The position numbers and the translations under genes were made by a program. DNA of 61,821 bases from positions 1-61,821 of the forward strand of contig JAFANP010000017.1 in assembly GCA_019232625.1 (NCBI GenBank), given 5' to 3'. Under the pieces are notes generated by a model, which worked only from the letters and a program-made list of their open reading frames with translations, did not search any database and was not told where the DNA came from. This stretch comes from Alphaproteobacteria bacterium (GTDB taxonomy: Bacteria > Pseudomonadota > Alphaproteobacteria > Sphingomonadales > Sphingomonadaceae). Shown piece by piece: positions 31,150 to 40,035 of the stretch; within the stretch, counting starts at the first letter, position 1, and each line of letters starts with the position of its first letter.

Positions 31150-33747
31150 TCAGCGCGCGTCGGCCGCGGGGGCCGCCTCGGCGTTCAGCACCTTGGTGTA
31201 GAGCATGCCGATCAGGATCAGCGCCACGCCGAGCCCTAGGAAGGAGACGATCCTCAGCACGCCCTCGAGCGCCGCCGCGTCGACCAGGAACACCTTGCCC
31301 GCCGTGGCGGTCAGCAGCACCAGGCCGGCGAGGCGCAGCGCCTTGTCGGGGAGCCGGATGCCGGACAGCAGCAGGGCGATCGAAAGCAGCAGCCCCGCCG
31401 CGCTGTAGCTGTAGGATTCGGAGTCGGAGAGCGCCGGGGCGGTGAGGATCGGGCCCTGGAAGGCCTGGCGGACGAGCATCGTCGCTCCGAACACGAGCGA
31501 CGCCAGCGACAAAGCCAGCCAGAGGCCGGACCGTGCCGCCTGGGCCGCGCCGCGGCGCGCGGCATAGAGCCAGCAGGCGCTGAGCAGATAGGCGGGGACG
31601 AGCAGGTTGAGCACCGGCAGCGCGCCGACATTCTGGTCGCGCCAGAGCGGGTTGTCGACGAGGAGATCGAACCAGACGAGCCGGGCGGCGGCGAGGGCGG
31701 TGAGGGCGATGCCGGCCCACCAGCGCTGGCGGGCGTCGAGACCCGGAAGCCCGGGGAAGCCCCGGCAGATCGCCCAGCCCGCCGCGAACAGCGCCTGGGT
31801 GACGATCGTGCGCTCGGCGAAGCCGCGGGCGACGAACTCCGCGGCGCTGTCGAGCCCGTAGAGGCGCTTGAAGAGGATATAGGCGGCGGCGAGGGCAAGA
31901 GCGCCGGCGAGCGGGAGCAGCAGCCGGCGGGCGCCGGGGCCGTGCTCCGAGGGCACGAGACGCCAGAGCGAGGCGAGGAGCAAGGCGGGGAGAAGCAGCG
32001 CTTCCGTCGCGCGGAGCGGTCCCGGCAGCGTCGAGGCGAGCGCCGGCGCCCCGCCCAAGGCGTCGCCCAGCGCCTCCCACAGGCCGGGCACCGAAGCCGC
32101 GGAGCGCAGGGTCGCGGCAAGCGCCGCGAGCAGGGCAAGGAGCGACAGGCCGCGATCGTCGAGCCGCCGCGCCGCGGCCGCGGCGAGGAGGGCGAGCGCC
32201 AGCCACCCGGCCGGAACCAGCCCCTCGGGCGCGAGGTCGTGGACGCCGAGCCCGGCGAGGAGGAGCGCGGCCAGGCCGGCGACGGCCAGGACGCGATCGG
32301 AAACGTCCGGCGCGCGCCGGCGCGCGCGAAGCCATCCGAGCAGCACCGGCCCGGCGGCCAGCGCCACGAACAGGAGTCCCCAGAGCGGCCGGCCGAGCCG
32401 CGCCGGCTCGGTGACCCGAAGGATCAGGGCGGGGAAGAGGAAGGCGGCGCTGGCGATCCCGGTCCACAGCAGCGCCTCGGGCCGCCGTGCGGCGTTCCAG
32501 GCGCCCCCGCCCGCGAAGAGCGCGGTGATCGCCGCCGCCACCCAGGGCAGGTCGGAATCCGCTCCCAGCGCCGCCTTGACGAACAGGAGCAGCAGGGCGG
32601 CGAGCAGGGCCAGTGCGGGGATCGGGCGATATTCCGGTCTGCGGCCGGCGAGCAGGAAGGTGGCGAGCGCGAGGCCGCCGAACAGCGCCCAGGCGATCGA
32701 ATCGGTCTCGCTCGACGCCACGAGCAAGGCGAGCTGGACGATTCCGATCGCGGCGGGGCGGATGAATTCGAGCTGCCAGCCCGGGCCGGCGCGCACCGTC
32801 GAGGCGGCGAGGCTGACGAGGAGGATGAAGACGCCGACCGCCGGTCCGTCGGCGGGCTTCAGGAAGAGCAGTGCCAGCGTCCAGGCGAAGCTCAGCAGCA
32901 CCGCGCTCGCCACAAGCCAGCTCCAGCCCCGCCGAGTCGCCAGCGCGAAGACGGCGATGTCGAGCAGTGCGAGGTAGGCGAGCAGCGGCACGGCCCCGGA
33001 ATGGGCGTCGCCGATGAGCAGCGGCGTCGCGAAGCCGCCGGCGAGGCCCATCAAAGCGGTCGGCGCGCCGTGGCGGAGGGAAAGGATGAGGCCGAGCCCC
33101 GTCATCATGGTGAGGAGGCTCGAAGCGGTGCCCCGGCCGATCAGGTGGTGGACGATGAAGGCGCCGTAGGCGGCGGCGTAGAGGACGAGGATGGCGGCTC
33201 CGACGAGCGCCTGGGCGACGCGCGGGTCCGAGGCCGCGCCGGGCCGGCTGCGCGCCCACTCTCCCAGCCCGAGCAGGACGAAGCCGAACAGGGCGGCGAG
33301 CCCCATCTGCACCGCCGGGGTGACGAGGCCGATCTGGATCGAGTAGCGGACGAGGAACAGGCCCGCGACGGCCAGCGCGATTCCCCCGGCCCAGATCAGC
33401 AGCCGCCCGCCGACGAACCTCTCGAACAGGCCGCCCAGCGTCTCGCGCGCCGCCGCCGGCGCCGGAGCCTCGTGCCCGGCTCCGGCCTCCGCGCCGACCC
33501 AGTCGCCGCGGGCGCGGACCGGCGTGGTTGCCGGCGCGGGCGGTCGCGCGGTCGCCGCGGCGCGGGCGGGGACCTCATCCCACGGCGGCGAGGCGGCTGC
33601 CCGAGCCTCGGGGCGCGCGGGAAACGCGCCGCGCGTGTCGCCGCCGAGCCGCTCCACCTCCTCCTCCAGCGCCTTCACCCGCCCCGCGAGCCGCCCGAGG
33701 GCGACCGCGAAGGCAAGGCAGGCCAGGAAGAGGAGTAGGATTTCCAT
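31150..33747 (-). CDS. DUF2339 polytopic membrane protein
   Basis: An 865-residue protein. An N-terminal helix and coiled-coil-like segment (AGRVKALEEEVERLGGDTRG), then a Pro/Ala-rich linker, then more than twenty hydrophobic helices to the C-terminus. The motif GGRLLIWAGGIALAVAGLFL followed by VRYSIQIGL is characteristic of DUF2339. The function is unknown. It lies just downstream of tRNA-Pro in the opposite direction. Confidence 0.85.
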   Translation of the reverse strand: MEILLLFLACLAFAVALGRLAGRVKALEEEVERLGGDTRGAFPARPEARAAASPPWDEVPARAAATARPPAPATTPVRARGDWVGAEAGAGHEAPAPAAARETLGGLFERFVGGRLLIWAGGIALAVAGLFLVRYSIQIGLVTPAVQMGLAALFGFVLLGLGEWARSRPGAASDPRVAQALVGAAILVLYAAAYGAFIVHHLIGRGTASSLLTMMTGLGLILSLRHGAPTALMGLAGGFATPLLIGDAHSGAVPLLAYLALLDIAVFALATRRGWSWLVASAVLLSFAWTLALLFLKPADGPAVGVFILLVSLAASTVRAGPGWQLEFIRPAAIGIVQLALLVASSETDSIAWALFGGLALATFLLAGRRPEYRPIPALALLAALLLLFVKAALGADSDLPWVAAAITALFAGGGAWNAARRPEALLWTGIASAAFLFPALILRVTEPARLGRPLWGLLFVALAAGPVLLGWLRARRRAPDVSDRVLAVAGLAALLLAGLGVHDLAPEGLVPAGWLALALLAAAAARRLDDRGLSLLALLAALAATLRSAASVPGLWEALGDALGGAPALASTLPGPLRATEALLLPALLLASLWRLVPSEHGPGARRLLLPLAGALALAAAYILFKRLYGLDSAAEFVARGFAERTIVTQALFAAGWAICRGFPGLPGLDARQRWWAGIALTALAAARLVWFDLLVDNPLWRDQNVGALPVLNLLVPAYLLSACWLYAARRGAAQAARSGLWLALSLASLVFGATMLVRQAFQGPILTAPALSDSESYSYSAAGLLLSIALLLSGIRLPDKALRLAGLVLLTATAGKVFLVDAAALEGVLRIVSFLGLGVALILIGMLYTKVLNAEAAPAADAR

Positions 33748-33778
33748 CGGCCGACGCTAGACGCGCGGCGCGCGGCTG

Positions 33779-33931
33779 TCAGCCCAGCGGCCGTTCCGGC
33801 GCCGCGGCCGGCGCCTTCTCCTTCCTCACCGCCGCCTTGACGTCCGCCGCCGCCCTGAGGAGCGCGGGGAGGTTGGCGAGGAGAACCGGCACGGCCTTGC
33901 CCAGCCGCTTCAACGTGGATGCAAGAGACAT
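33779..33931 (-). CDS. Fifty-residue helical protein, conserved-looking
   Basis: Below the usual size cut-off for gene finders. Sequence begins MSLASTLKRLGKAVPVLLAN, with an amphipathic helix and an Ala/Lys-rich middle. The ATG at 33931 has GGAAGGA upstream. An inverted repeat, AGGAACAT/ATGTTCCT, lies at 33982-34015. Family unknown. Confidence 0.55.
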   Translation of the reverse strand: MSLASTLKRLGKAVPVLLANLPALLRAAADVKAAVRKEKAPAAAPERPLG

Positions 33932-34098
33932 ATTCCTTCCTTCCAGTCTTGAGGATCCCGCCGACTCGATAGGAACTTAACAGGAACATGGTCTGGAAGG
34001 AAGAATTATGTTCCTAGTTTGATCCTCTCCCCCTCGTCGCCCGATTGTGGCGGACGCCGCGGCCTCCCATATCCCCGGCTCAACATTTCGGAGCGGAC

Positions 34099-34662
34099 AT
34101 GGAAAGCTGGCACGGCACGACGATCTTGGCGGTGAGGAAGAACGGCAAGGCGGTGATCGCCGGCGACGGCCAGGTGTCGCTCGGCCAGACGGTGATAAAG
34201 CCCAATGCCCGCAAGGTCCGGCGGCTGGGCGCCGAGGATTCCTTCGGCGGCGGAGTCGTCGGCGGCTTCGCGGGCGCCACCGCCGACGCCTTCACGCTGT
34301 TCGAGCGTCTCGAGCGCAAGCTGGAGCAGCATCACGGACAGCTGATGCGCGCCGCGGTCGAGCTCGCCAAGGACTGGCGGACGGACAAGTATCTTAGGAA
34401 CCTCGAGGCGATGATGATCGTCGCCGACAAGGAGGTGACCCTCGTCCTCACCGGCAACGGCGACGTGCTCGAGCCCGGCTCGGGCGTCGCGGCGATCGGA
34501 TCGGGCGGCAACTTCGCCCTCGCCGCGGCCAGCGCCCTCTACGATTACGAGGAGGATCCCGAGACGATCGCCCGCAAGGCGATGGCGATCGCGGCGGAGA
34601 TCTGCGTCTACACCAACGGCAACCTGACGGTCGAGACGATCGACGGCGCCGGGGCGGCGTGA
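34099..34662 (+). CDS. hslV: ATP-dependent protease subunit HslV
   Basis: A 187-residue peptidase. The N-terminus HGTTIL gives the active-site Thr (T7 after removal of six residues), followed by [20 protein letters not shown] and [18 protein letters not shown]. Twelve subunits form the proteolytic core capped by HslU. The ATG at 34099 has GGAGCGG upstream. hslU is not adjacent: a VOC gene on the other strand lies between. Confidence 0.96.
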   Translation: MESWHGTTILAVRKNGKAVIAGDGQVSLGQTVIKPNARKVRRLGAEDSFGGGVVGGFAGATADAFTLFERLERKLEQHHGQLMRAAVELAKDWRTDKYLRNLEAMMIVADKEVTLVLTGNGDVLEPGSGVAAIGSGGNFALAAASALYDYEEDPETIARKAMAIAAEICVYTNGNLTVETIDGAGAA

Positions 34663-34673
34663 CCGGACGCCTC

Positions 34674-35048
34674 TCAGATCTGGGCGACGTAGACGACGTA
34701 GCCGTCGGGATCGACAAGCCGGAACTCGCCGCCGGGATTGTAGAAGGGCCTTGCCACCGGTTCCGGGGCGAGCCCCGCCTCCGCCAGGGCGGCGTGGGTC
34801 GCCTCGACGTCCTCGCAATAGGTATAGAAGAGAACGGCCTGCTGCTCCGCGACGACCGGCGCGCTCGCCCGCGCCAGCATCAGCTCGGCGCGCCCGGCGC
34901 GCAGCCAGGCCCAGTTCGGAACCTCCTCGCCGGGCGCGATCACCCGGTTCGCGACGAGGAAGCCGAGCTTTTCGTAAAAGGCGATCGAGCCCTCGACGTC
35001 GGCGACGTAGGCGAGCGGCACCAGCGACCTTATTCCCGTCCCGGCCAT
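34674..35048 (-). CDS. VOC-family protein (glyoxalase/bleomycin-resistance type)
   Basis: A 124-residue protein with the beta-alpha-beta-beta-beta VOC module: [20 protein letters not shown] at the start and [17 protein letters not shown] at the end with the metal-site Glu. It may be a dioxygenase, isomerase or drug-binding protein. The ATG at 35048 has GGGAAGG. It sits between hslV and hslU, convergent with hslV. Confidence 0.82.
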   Translation of the reverse strand: MAGTGIRSLVPLAYVADVEGSIAFYEKLGFLVANRVIAPGEEVPNWAWLRAGRAELMLARASAPVVAEQQAVLFYTYCEDVEATHAALAEAGLAPEPVARPFYNPGGEFRLVDPDGYVVYVAQI

Positions 35049-35188
35049 CGCCTTCCCTTTCCCGGACCGTTGCAACCCGGCGTCCGGCCGACCATCTCGG
35101 GCGCATCATGAACAGCCATAGCCGTTTCGCCGCCGCTCCGGATACCCTCCGGCCGGATAGCCCCGCCTCCCCAGACACAAAGGCCCAG

Positions 35189-36490
35189 ATGAACGACAGC
35201 CTCACCCCCAAAGCCGTGGTCGCGGCGCTCGACGCCCATATCGTCGGCCAGCAGGACGCGAAGCGCGCGGTCGCCGTGGCGCTGCGCAACCGCTGGCGTC
35301 GGCAGCGCCTCGGCGACGACCTGCGCGACGAGGTGACGCCCAAGAACATCCTGATGATCGGGCCGACCGGGTGCGGCAAGACCGAGATCAGCCGCCGGCT
35401 GGCCAAGCTCGCCGATGCGCCGTTCGTCAAGGTCGAGGCGACCAAGTTCACCGAGGTGGGCTATGTCGGCCGCGACGTCGAGCAGATCGCGCGCGACCTC
35501 GTCGAGGAGGCGGTGCGGCTCGAGAAGGAGCGCCGCCGTCAGGCGGTGAAGGACGCCGCCGAGGAGGCGGCGATGGGGCGGCTGCTCGAGGCGCTGACCG
35601 GCAAGGGCGCCAGCGAGGCGACCCGCGAGAGCTTCCGCCAGCGCTTCCGCGACGGCCATCTCGACGCCGCCGAGGTGGAGGTCGAGGTCAACGACACGCC
35701 CAACACGCCGTTCGAGATACCCGGCATGGGCGGCCAGGTCGGCATGATCAACCTCTCTGACATGATGGCCAAGGCGATGGGACAGCAGCCGCGCAAGAAG
35801 CGGCGGCTTCGGGTGAGCGAGGCCTGGACCCGCCTCGTCGAGGAGGAGGCGGACCGGCGTCTCGACCAGGACGACGTCAATCGCGTCGCCCTCGCCGATG
35901 CCGAGGCGAACGGCATCGTCTTCCTGGACGAGATCGACAAGATCGCCGTCTCCGACGTGCGCGGCGGCTCGGTGAGCCGCGAGGGCGTCCAGCGCGACCT
36001 GCTGCCGCTGATCGAGGGGACGACCGTCGCCACCAAATACGGGCCGATGAAGACGGACCACATCCTGTTCATCGCCTCGGGCGCCTTCCACGTCGCCAAG
36101 CCCTCCGACCTCCTCCCGGAGCTTCAGGGCCGACTGCCGATCCGCGTCGAGCTGAAGGCGCTGACCGAGGAGGATTTCGTCCGAATCCTCTCCGACACCC
36201 GCGCCAGCCTGGCCGACCAGTATCGCGCGCTCATCGCCACCGAGGGGGTTGAGGTGCGCTTCACCGACGACGGCCTGCGCGCCGTCGCTCGGATCGCCGC
36301 CGAGGTGAACGGCCAGGTCGAGAATATCGGCGCCCGCCGCCTCCAGACGGTGATGGAGAAGCTGCTCGAGGACGTCAGCTTCGAAGCCGAGGAAAGGCGC
36401 GGCGAAACCGTCACCGTCGACGCGGGCTACGTGAACCGCCAGCTCGCCGCCATCGCCCGCAACACCGACCTCAGCAAATACGTGCTTTAG
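35189..36490 (+). CDS. hslU: ATP-dependent protease ATPase subunit HslU
   Basis: A 433-residue AAA+ ATPase. Walker A GPTGCGKT at residues 58-65, Walker [12 protein letters not shown], an inserted I domain in the middle, and the C-terminal DLSKYVL that inserts into HslV. The ATG at 35189 has AAAGG upstream; an ATG at 35108 would add 27 Pro/Ser-rich residues. Confidence 0.96.
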   Translation: MNDSLTPKAVVAALDAHIVGQQDAKRAVAVALRNRWRRQRLGDDLRDEVTPKNILMIGPTGCGKTEISRRLAKLADAPFVKVEATKFTEVGYVGRDVEQIARDLVEEAVRLEKERRRQAVKDAAEEAAMGRLLEALTGKGASEATRESFRQRFRDGHLDAAEVEVEVNDTPNTPFEIPGMGGQVGMINLSDMMAKAMGQQPRKKRRLRVSEAWTRLVEEEADRRLDQDDVNRVALADAEANGIVFLDEIDKIAVSDVRGGSVSREGVQRDLLPLIEGTTVATKYGPMKTDHILFIASGAFHVAKPSDLLPELQGRLPIRVELKALTEEDFVRILSDTRASLADQYRALIATEGVEVRFTDDGLRAVARIAAEVNGQVENIGARRLQTVMEKLLEDVSFEAEERRGETVTVDAGYVNRQLAAIARNTDLSKYVL

Positions 36491-36519
36491 GGCGGTCGAC
36501 AATGAGGTTTACCCGCCTC

Positions 36520-36606
36520 CGTTCGCCCTGAGCCTGTCGAAGCCTTTTCCTTCTGATTTGCGCAAGGAGGAAGGAAAGTCTTTCGACAGGCTTGTGGCCA
36601 ACGGTG
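36520..36606. repeat. Dispersed inverted repeat, GTTCGCCCTGAGCCTGTCGAA family
   Basis: Left arm CGTTCGCCCTGAGCCTGTCG (from 36520) and right arm TTTCGACAGGCTTGTGGCCA ACGG (to about 36604) around an A/G-rich loop. A second copy lies at 60962-61049. The rest of the 312-base gap 36491-36802 shows only the gene 36803 leader. Confidence 0.7.
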
Positions 36607-36802
36607 CGGGCGATCCGATCTAAACCCATCGCTCCAGGCGAGAGGGCCCGGATCCCGGTCGAAACGGCGCCGGAGCCGGCATTTCCTGCGGCGACACGGT
36701 GGAATCGAGCGGCCTGCCGAATTCGTTGTGCTACGTTAATGAAACCGACGCACGCGACGCGGCGTTGAGGGGCCGAGTTCCAGCAGTAAAGGACCCCTCC
36801 CC

Positions 36803-37111
36803 ATGCGTAAGATCGTCCTCGCCCTTACCGCCGCGACCATGGCGATGCCCGTCATCCCGGTCAGCCCCGCCGCCGCCCAGAGCGGCTATTATAACGGCCG
36901 GGTGTGGCGCGATTCGCACGGCCGCCTGCGTTGCCGCCGCGGCAACGGCACGGTCGGCCTGATCGTCGGCGGCGCCGGCGGCGCCCTCATCGGCCGCGCG
37001 GTCGACGGCGGTCGCAACCGCACCCTCGGCACCGTCGTCGGCGCGGCCGCCGGCGCGCTCGCCGGCCGCGAGATCGCCCGCAACAGCAGCAGCCGTCGCC
37101 GCTGCCGCTAA
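36803..37111 (+). CDS. Glycine-zipper (2TM type) exported protein
   Basis: A 102-residue protein: signal peptide ending in AAAQ, a short charged segment, then a Gly-rich zipper GLIVGGAGGALIGRAVDG and VGAAAGALAGREIA typical of glycine-zipper proteins, and a basic C-terminus. It probably sits in the periplasm or outer membrane. A rho-independent terminator follows. Confidence 0.78.
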   Translation: MRKIVLALTAATMAMPVIPVSPAAAQSGYYNGRVWRDSHGRLRCRRGNGTVGLIVGGAGGALIGRAVDGGRNRTLGTVVGAAAGALAGREIARNSSSRRRCR

Positions 37112-37138
37112 GCCTTTCGGCTTCCTCTCATTCCCCCG

Positions 37139-37168
37139 CGGGGCGTCTTCGGGCGCCCCGTTTTTTTT
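37139..37168 (+). terminator. Rho-independent terminator of the glycine-zipper gene
   Basis: Stem CGGGGCG (37139-37145)/CGCCCCG (37154-37160), loop of eight bases, then TTTTTTTT. Confidence 0.9.
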
Positions 37169-37421
37169 CGACCGGCGGGAGCAAGGGGGTTCGTCGCGCC
37201 GCCCGCCGTGGCCCCGGAGCAAGCGGGAGCGCCCCCACGCCGTTCGGCGATTGAGGGAAGCGCCGCCAGGCCGGCCAGGAGCCGCCGTGGCTTGGCTTTC
37301 CTGCGATCGGGAAGCCCGTGCGCCGCCGATCCGGCCGGGCTCGAACCGGCCGTGGCGGGCGCGCGCCGTCAGGCGGCGTCGCGCCCGGCCGGAGGCCGCG
37401 CCGGGGCGGCCGCGGGGGGCG
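37169..37421. other. Intergenic region without recognised gene
   Basis: About 250 very GC-rich bases. Long open frames occur, but with no family match or ribosome site. A tRNA-like T-arm is seen at 37334-37350 without the rest of a tRNA. Confidence 0.5.
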
Positions 37422-38210
37422 TCAGGCGCCCCCGGCATCTCCTGCGCCCGAGCCGCCGCCCGAGCTGCCCGTCGAGCCGGACGCGCCGGCGCCGCCGGTC
37501 TTGGACCGCCCGCGGCCGCCGCCGCCCTTGCCGCGGCCGCCGCCCGACGAGGCGCTCGCTCCCGAGCTTCCGGTCGAGCCGCTCGCCCCGGATCGGCCCT
37601 TGCCGCCGGAGGTGCGGCCGCTGGCGCCGCCGGACGCGCTCGAGGCCCTGCTCCGCGCGCCGGTTCCGGAAGCCGTCTTGCCCGCCGAGGCTGCGCCGGC
37701 CGAAGCCGAGGCCTTGCCGCGCCCGCCGCCGGACGACGCCGCGCGCTTCGTAGCGGCGGCGGCGCCGCTCTTCGCGCGGCCCCCGCCCGAGGCGGACTTG
37801 GCCCTCGCCGCGCCGCCGCCGGTCTTGCGGCCGCGACCCGCTGCCGCGCCGCCGCCGCCCGACGAACCGCCTTCGGCCGCCGCGCCGCCTTCGCCGCCGA
37901 GCAGCCGCTTCACCGCGTCGGTGGCCGCGTTGACGATCGCCTCGCCGATCTTGGCGGCGCTGTCGGCGGCCGCCTCGGCGGTGTCGAGGGCGTCGCGGCT
38001 GGCGTCGCGGACGGTCTTCCTGACCCGGGCATTGGCGGTGAGGGCGGCAGCGGCGGTCACCAGCCCCGCCGCGAGCATCGAGCGGGCGACGGGATTGCGC
38101 GCGAGCTCGGCCGCGCGCTCGCCCGCTTCCTTCAGCGCATCGGGGAAGACGCCCGCGCCGCTCTTGCCTTTCGAGCCGCCCGAAGCGCCGTCTGCATTGT
38201 CCTTGGCCAT
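37422..38210 (-). CDS. Ser/Gly/Lys/Arg-rich low-complexity protein with a helical head
   Basis: A 262-residue protein. Residues 1-100 are mostly helical (FPDALKEAGERAAELARNPV, then repeated Ala-rich helices). Residues 100-262 are repeats of Ser, Gly, Ala, Lys and Arg, like histone H1 tails or DNA-binding linkers. DNA binding is an inference from the charge. The ATG at 38210 has GGAGAG. A weak EcfG-like site (GGAAC, 16 bases, CGTC) lies upstream at 38246-38270. Confidence 0.6.
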   Translation of the reverse strand: MAKDNADGASGGSKGKSGAGVFPDALKEAGERAAELARNPVARSMLAAGLVTAAAALTANARVRKTVRDASRDALDTAEAAADSAAKIGEAIVNAATDAVKRLLGGEGGAAAEGGSSGGGGAAAGRGRKTGGGAARAKSASGGGRAKSGAAAATKRAASSGGGRGKASASAGAASAGKTASGTGARSRASSASGGASGRTSGGKGRSGASGSTGSSGASASSGGGRGKGGGGRGRSKTGGAGASGSTGSSGGGSGAGDAGGA

Positions 38211-38245
38211 CTCAGCTCTCCGACTTTGTAACTGACGCGAAACAA

Positions 38246-38270
38246 GACGACCGGCGCGCCCAAGGGTTCC
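38246..38270 (-). promoter_or_regulatory. Possible EcfG-type promoter with one mismatch
   Basis: On the minus strand GGAAC (38266-38270), 16-base spacer, CGTC (38246-38249) instead of CGTT, about 36 bases before the 38210 start. One mismatch makes this a weak candidate. Confidence 0.3.
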
Positions 38271-38303
38271 CTCGCCACGGCCGCTCGGCGGCCGAAGAAC
38301 CAA

Positions 38304-38385
38304 GGCCCTCATCCCGGCCTTCTCCCGCGTGCGGGAGAAGGCGCACCCCGCGCCTATCCCGCTCGCGGGAGAGACCCCCTTCTCC
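38304..38385. repeat. REP-like inverted repeat, CTCCCGC family
   Basis: Contains CCTTCTCCCGCGTGCGGGAG and CCCGCTCGCGGGAGAG, the same inner palindromes as at 22690 and 58137. Confidence 0.7.
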
Positions 38386-38395
38386 TCCAGACGAA

Positions 38396-38475
38396 AAAAT
38401 GGGGACAGTAACTATTTCTCGCCGCCCGGGGCGTAGCGGGAACGGCGGAACGAAAATAGTTACTGTCCCCATTTT
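38396..38475. repeat. GGGGACAGT-type terminal inverted repeat element
   Basis: A perfect 22-base inverted repeat: AAAATGGGGACAGTAACTAT TT at 38396-38417 and its complement at 38454-38475. It begins right after the stop of the 38476 gene. Copies at 39950 and 50834. This resembles REP elements mobilised by REP-associated tyrosine transposases; none is in the window. Confidence 0.85.
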
Positions 38476-38916
38476 CTACTCGCTCTCCGCGTTGAACTCC
38501 GCCTCCGCCTGGCCCCGGTCCTGATGGTCGCGCTGGTCCTCGGCGAACGCGATCTCGTCGGACGACGGCGAGACCTCGTCGGCGCCGCGGCCGCCGCCCT
38601 GCTCCTCGTCGTAGCGCTCGCCGCGCGACTGGCCGCCGGCGCCGCCGTCCGGCCGCAGGTCGCCGCCCGCGAGGCCGCCCTCGGCGCCGCCGCCCTGCTG
38701 CTGGCCCTGATGGTTGGCGGCGTTCTGCGAGCGGCCGTAGCCGCCGGTGCCGCTGCTGCCGCCGGCATTGCTCATGTCCGCCGAGTCGGCGCCGCCGCCC
38801 TGCTGGCCGGAGCGCTGCACCTGGTCCATCGTGCCGTCATGCTCGCCGCTGTCGCCGCCCGACTGGGATTGCTGCAGGTCGCGCGAGGTCATGCCCTCGT
38901 CCTTCTCGTCCGTCAT
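38476..38916 (-). CDS. Acidic disordered Gly/Gln/Asp-rich protein
   Basis: A 146-residue protein of very low complexity: Gly, Gln, Ser, Asp, Glu dominate, no hydrophobic core, Cys or Trp. Predicted fully disordered, hydrophilin-like. Third gene of an operon driven by the EcfG-type promoter at 39374. Three-base gap from the preceding gene. The function may be desiccation or stress protection, only inferred. Confidence 0.55.
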   Translation of the reverse strand: MTDEKDEGMTSRDLQQSQSGGDSGEHDGTMDQVQRSGQQGGGADSADMSNAGGSSGTGGYGRSQNAANHQGQQQGGGAEGGLAGGDLRPDGGAGGQSRGERYDEEQGGGRGADEVSPSSDEIAFAEDQRDHQDRGQAEAEFNAESE

Positions 38917-38919
38917 CGC

Positions 38920-39123
38920 TCAACTCTCCTTGTCTATTCGCTCGGCGCGGCCGTTATCGTCGTAGCGGTAGCGCTCGCCGTCGGGGGCGGTCGCCTCCCG
39001 CCCCGGCTGCACCACCGGCTTGGCATCGTCGCCGCGGCCCTTCTCGGCCTCGACCGCCTCGGGGATTTCGTGATGCCGCGCCTCGTCGCTTCCGGGCAGC
39101 GGATGGCCCTTGCCCTCTCCCAT
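38920..39123 (-). CDS. Small charged disordered protein
   Basis: A 67-residue protein rich in Glu, Asp, Arg and Gly (APDGERYRYDDNGRAERIDK). Middle gene of the operon, three-base gaps on both sides. No family. Confidence 0.5.
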   Translation of the reverse strand: MGEGKGHPLPGSDEARHHEIPEAVEAEKGRGDDAKPVVQPGREATAPDGERYRYDDNGRAERIDKES

Positions 39124-39126
39124 CGC

Positions 39127-39348
39127 TCAGATCCCCTCGTCGGGATCGATCGGGCGGTCGGCGCCCTGCGACGCGGGCCGCGGCTTGCCCGGAGCCTCCT
39201 CGCCCGCGCCCGACATCGGGTCCTGGTCGTAATCCTCGTCGCGGTTGCCGCCGCCGCCCGCGCCCGAGCCGCTGCCGTGCACCTCGCCGCTCGTCGGGTC
39301 GAAGCTCGCCGGCCGGCCCCTTTCGCTGCCGTCCCGTCCGCCGTCCAT
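39127..39348 (-). CDS. Small Gly/Asp-rich disordered protein
   Basis: A 73-residue protein starting at the second of two ATGs; AAGGAG lies nine bases upstream of 39348 (the first, 39357, is too close). Sequence is Gly/Asp/Ser-rich with SFDPTSGEVHGSGSGAGGGG. First gene after the EcfG-type promoter; the leader is about 20 bases. Confidence 0.5.
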   Translation of the reverse strand: MDGGRDGSERGRPASFDPTSGEVHGSGSGAGGGGNRDEDYDQDPMSGAGEEAPGKPRPASQGADRPIDPDEGI

Positions 39349-39373
39349 GTCCTGCATCTCCTTCGACGGATTG

Positions 39374-39399
39374 AACGTCCCGCCGCGCGGGGCCGTTCC
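39374..39399 (-). promoter_or_regulatory. EcfG-type (general stress response) promoter
   Basis: On the minus strand GGAAC (39395-39399), 17-base spacer, CGTT (39374-39377). This is the exact alphaproteobacterial EcfG consensus, at an appropriate distance from the 39348 start. Confidence 0.75.
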
Positions 39400-39479
39400 C
39401 GCCGCTCCGTTCGTCGCTTTCGCCCGCACCCTTCCGGCCGCCGCGGCGTTTGAGCCCCATTCCAGTCAGGAGATCTCCC

Positions 39480-39938
39480 TTGTTCGACCAGAATCACGAC
39501 ATCAGCGTTCTCAACAGCCTCATCGAGACGACGATCGACAGCATCGACGGCTACCAGCATTCGGCGAGCGAAGCGTCGAACAGCCGCTTCGCCGAGAGCT
39601 TCCGCGACCGCGCGTCGGAGCGCGAGCAGGTCGTCGCGAAGCTGCGCGACCGGGTCCGGGCGCTCGGCGGCACGCCGGAGAGCGACGGCGGCCTGCTCGC
39701 CGCCGCGCACCGCCAGTTCCTCTCCCTGCGCGACGCCGTCACCGGCAGCGACGACGGCTCCATCATCGCCGAGGTCGATCGCGGCGAGAGCTATCTCGAT
39801 TCCAAGTGGAAGGCCGCGCTCGAGGACACCAAGCTGTCCGACGAGACGCTGGCGCTGATCCGCCAAGGCTATGAGAGCGTCCGCGAAGGCCACCGCCAGT
39901 GGGAGGCCGTCAACAAGGGCCTGAGCGCCGCAAGCTGA
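39480..39938 (+). CDS. PA2169-family four-helix-bundle protein (DUF2383)
   Basis: A 152-residue, fully helical protein: FDQNHDISVLNSLIETTIDS, then GYQHSASEAS and FAESFRDRASEREQVVAKLR, as in the ferritin-like PA2169 family. The start is a TTG at 39480, supported by AGGAG seven bases upstream; the family N-terminus begins near there. Divergent from the disordered-protein operon, so stress-related expression is plausible. Metal binding is not shown. Confidence 0.75.
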   Translation: MFDQNHDISVLNSLIETTIDSIDGYQHSASEASNSRFAESFRDRASEREQVVAKLRDRVRALGGTPESDGGLLAAAHRQFLSLRDAVTGSDDGSIIAEVDRGESYLDSKWKAALEDTKLSDETLALIRQGYESVREGHRQWEAVNKGLSAAS

Positions 39939-39949
39939 CAGGCGACGTC

Positions 39950-40014
39950 GGGGACAGTCGCTTTCGGGCGCCGCCGCGTCACTCCCGAAGGCGGTGCGGA
40001 AAGCGACTGTCCCC
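39950..40014. repeat. GGGGACAGT-type inverted repeat element, CGCTTTC subtype
   Basis: GGGGACAGTCGCTTTC at 39950-39965 and its complement at 39999-40014. Related to the elements at 38396 and 50834 but with a different inner sequence. Confidence 0.85.
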
Positions 40015-40035
40015 CTCTCCTTCCCCACCCGCGTC

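Noticed and set aside
31942-33738. Very long plus-strand open frame opposite the DUF2339 gene
   Set aside because: GC-rich antisense shadow: highly charged Arg/Glu/Gln sequence, no domain, and no ribosome site.
33982-34015. GGAAC motifs as EcfG promoters for hslV or the 50-residue gene
   Set aside because: No CGTT/GTT at 16-17 bases on either strand.
37334-37350. A T-arm-like hairpin (minus strand GCCGG, loop TTCGAGC, CCGGC) suggesting a tRNA
   Set aside because: No matching acceptor stem, anticodon arm or D arm within 80 bases.
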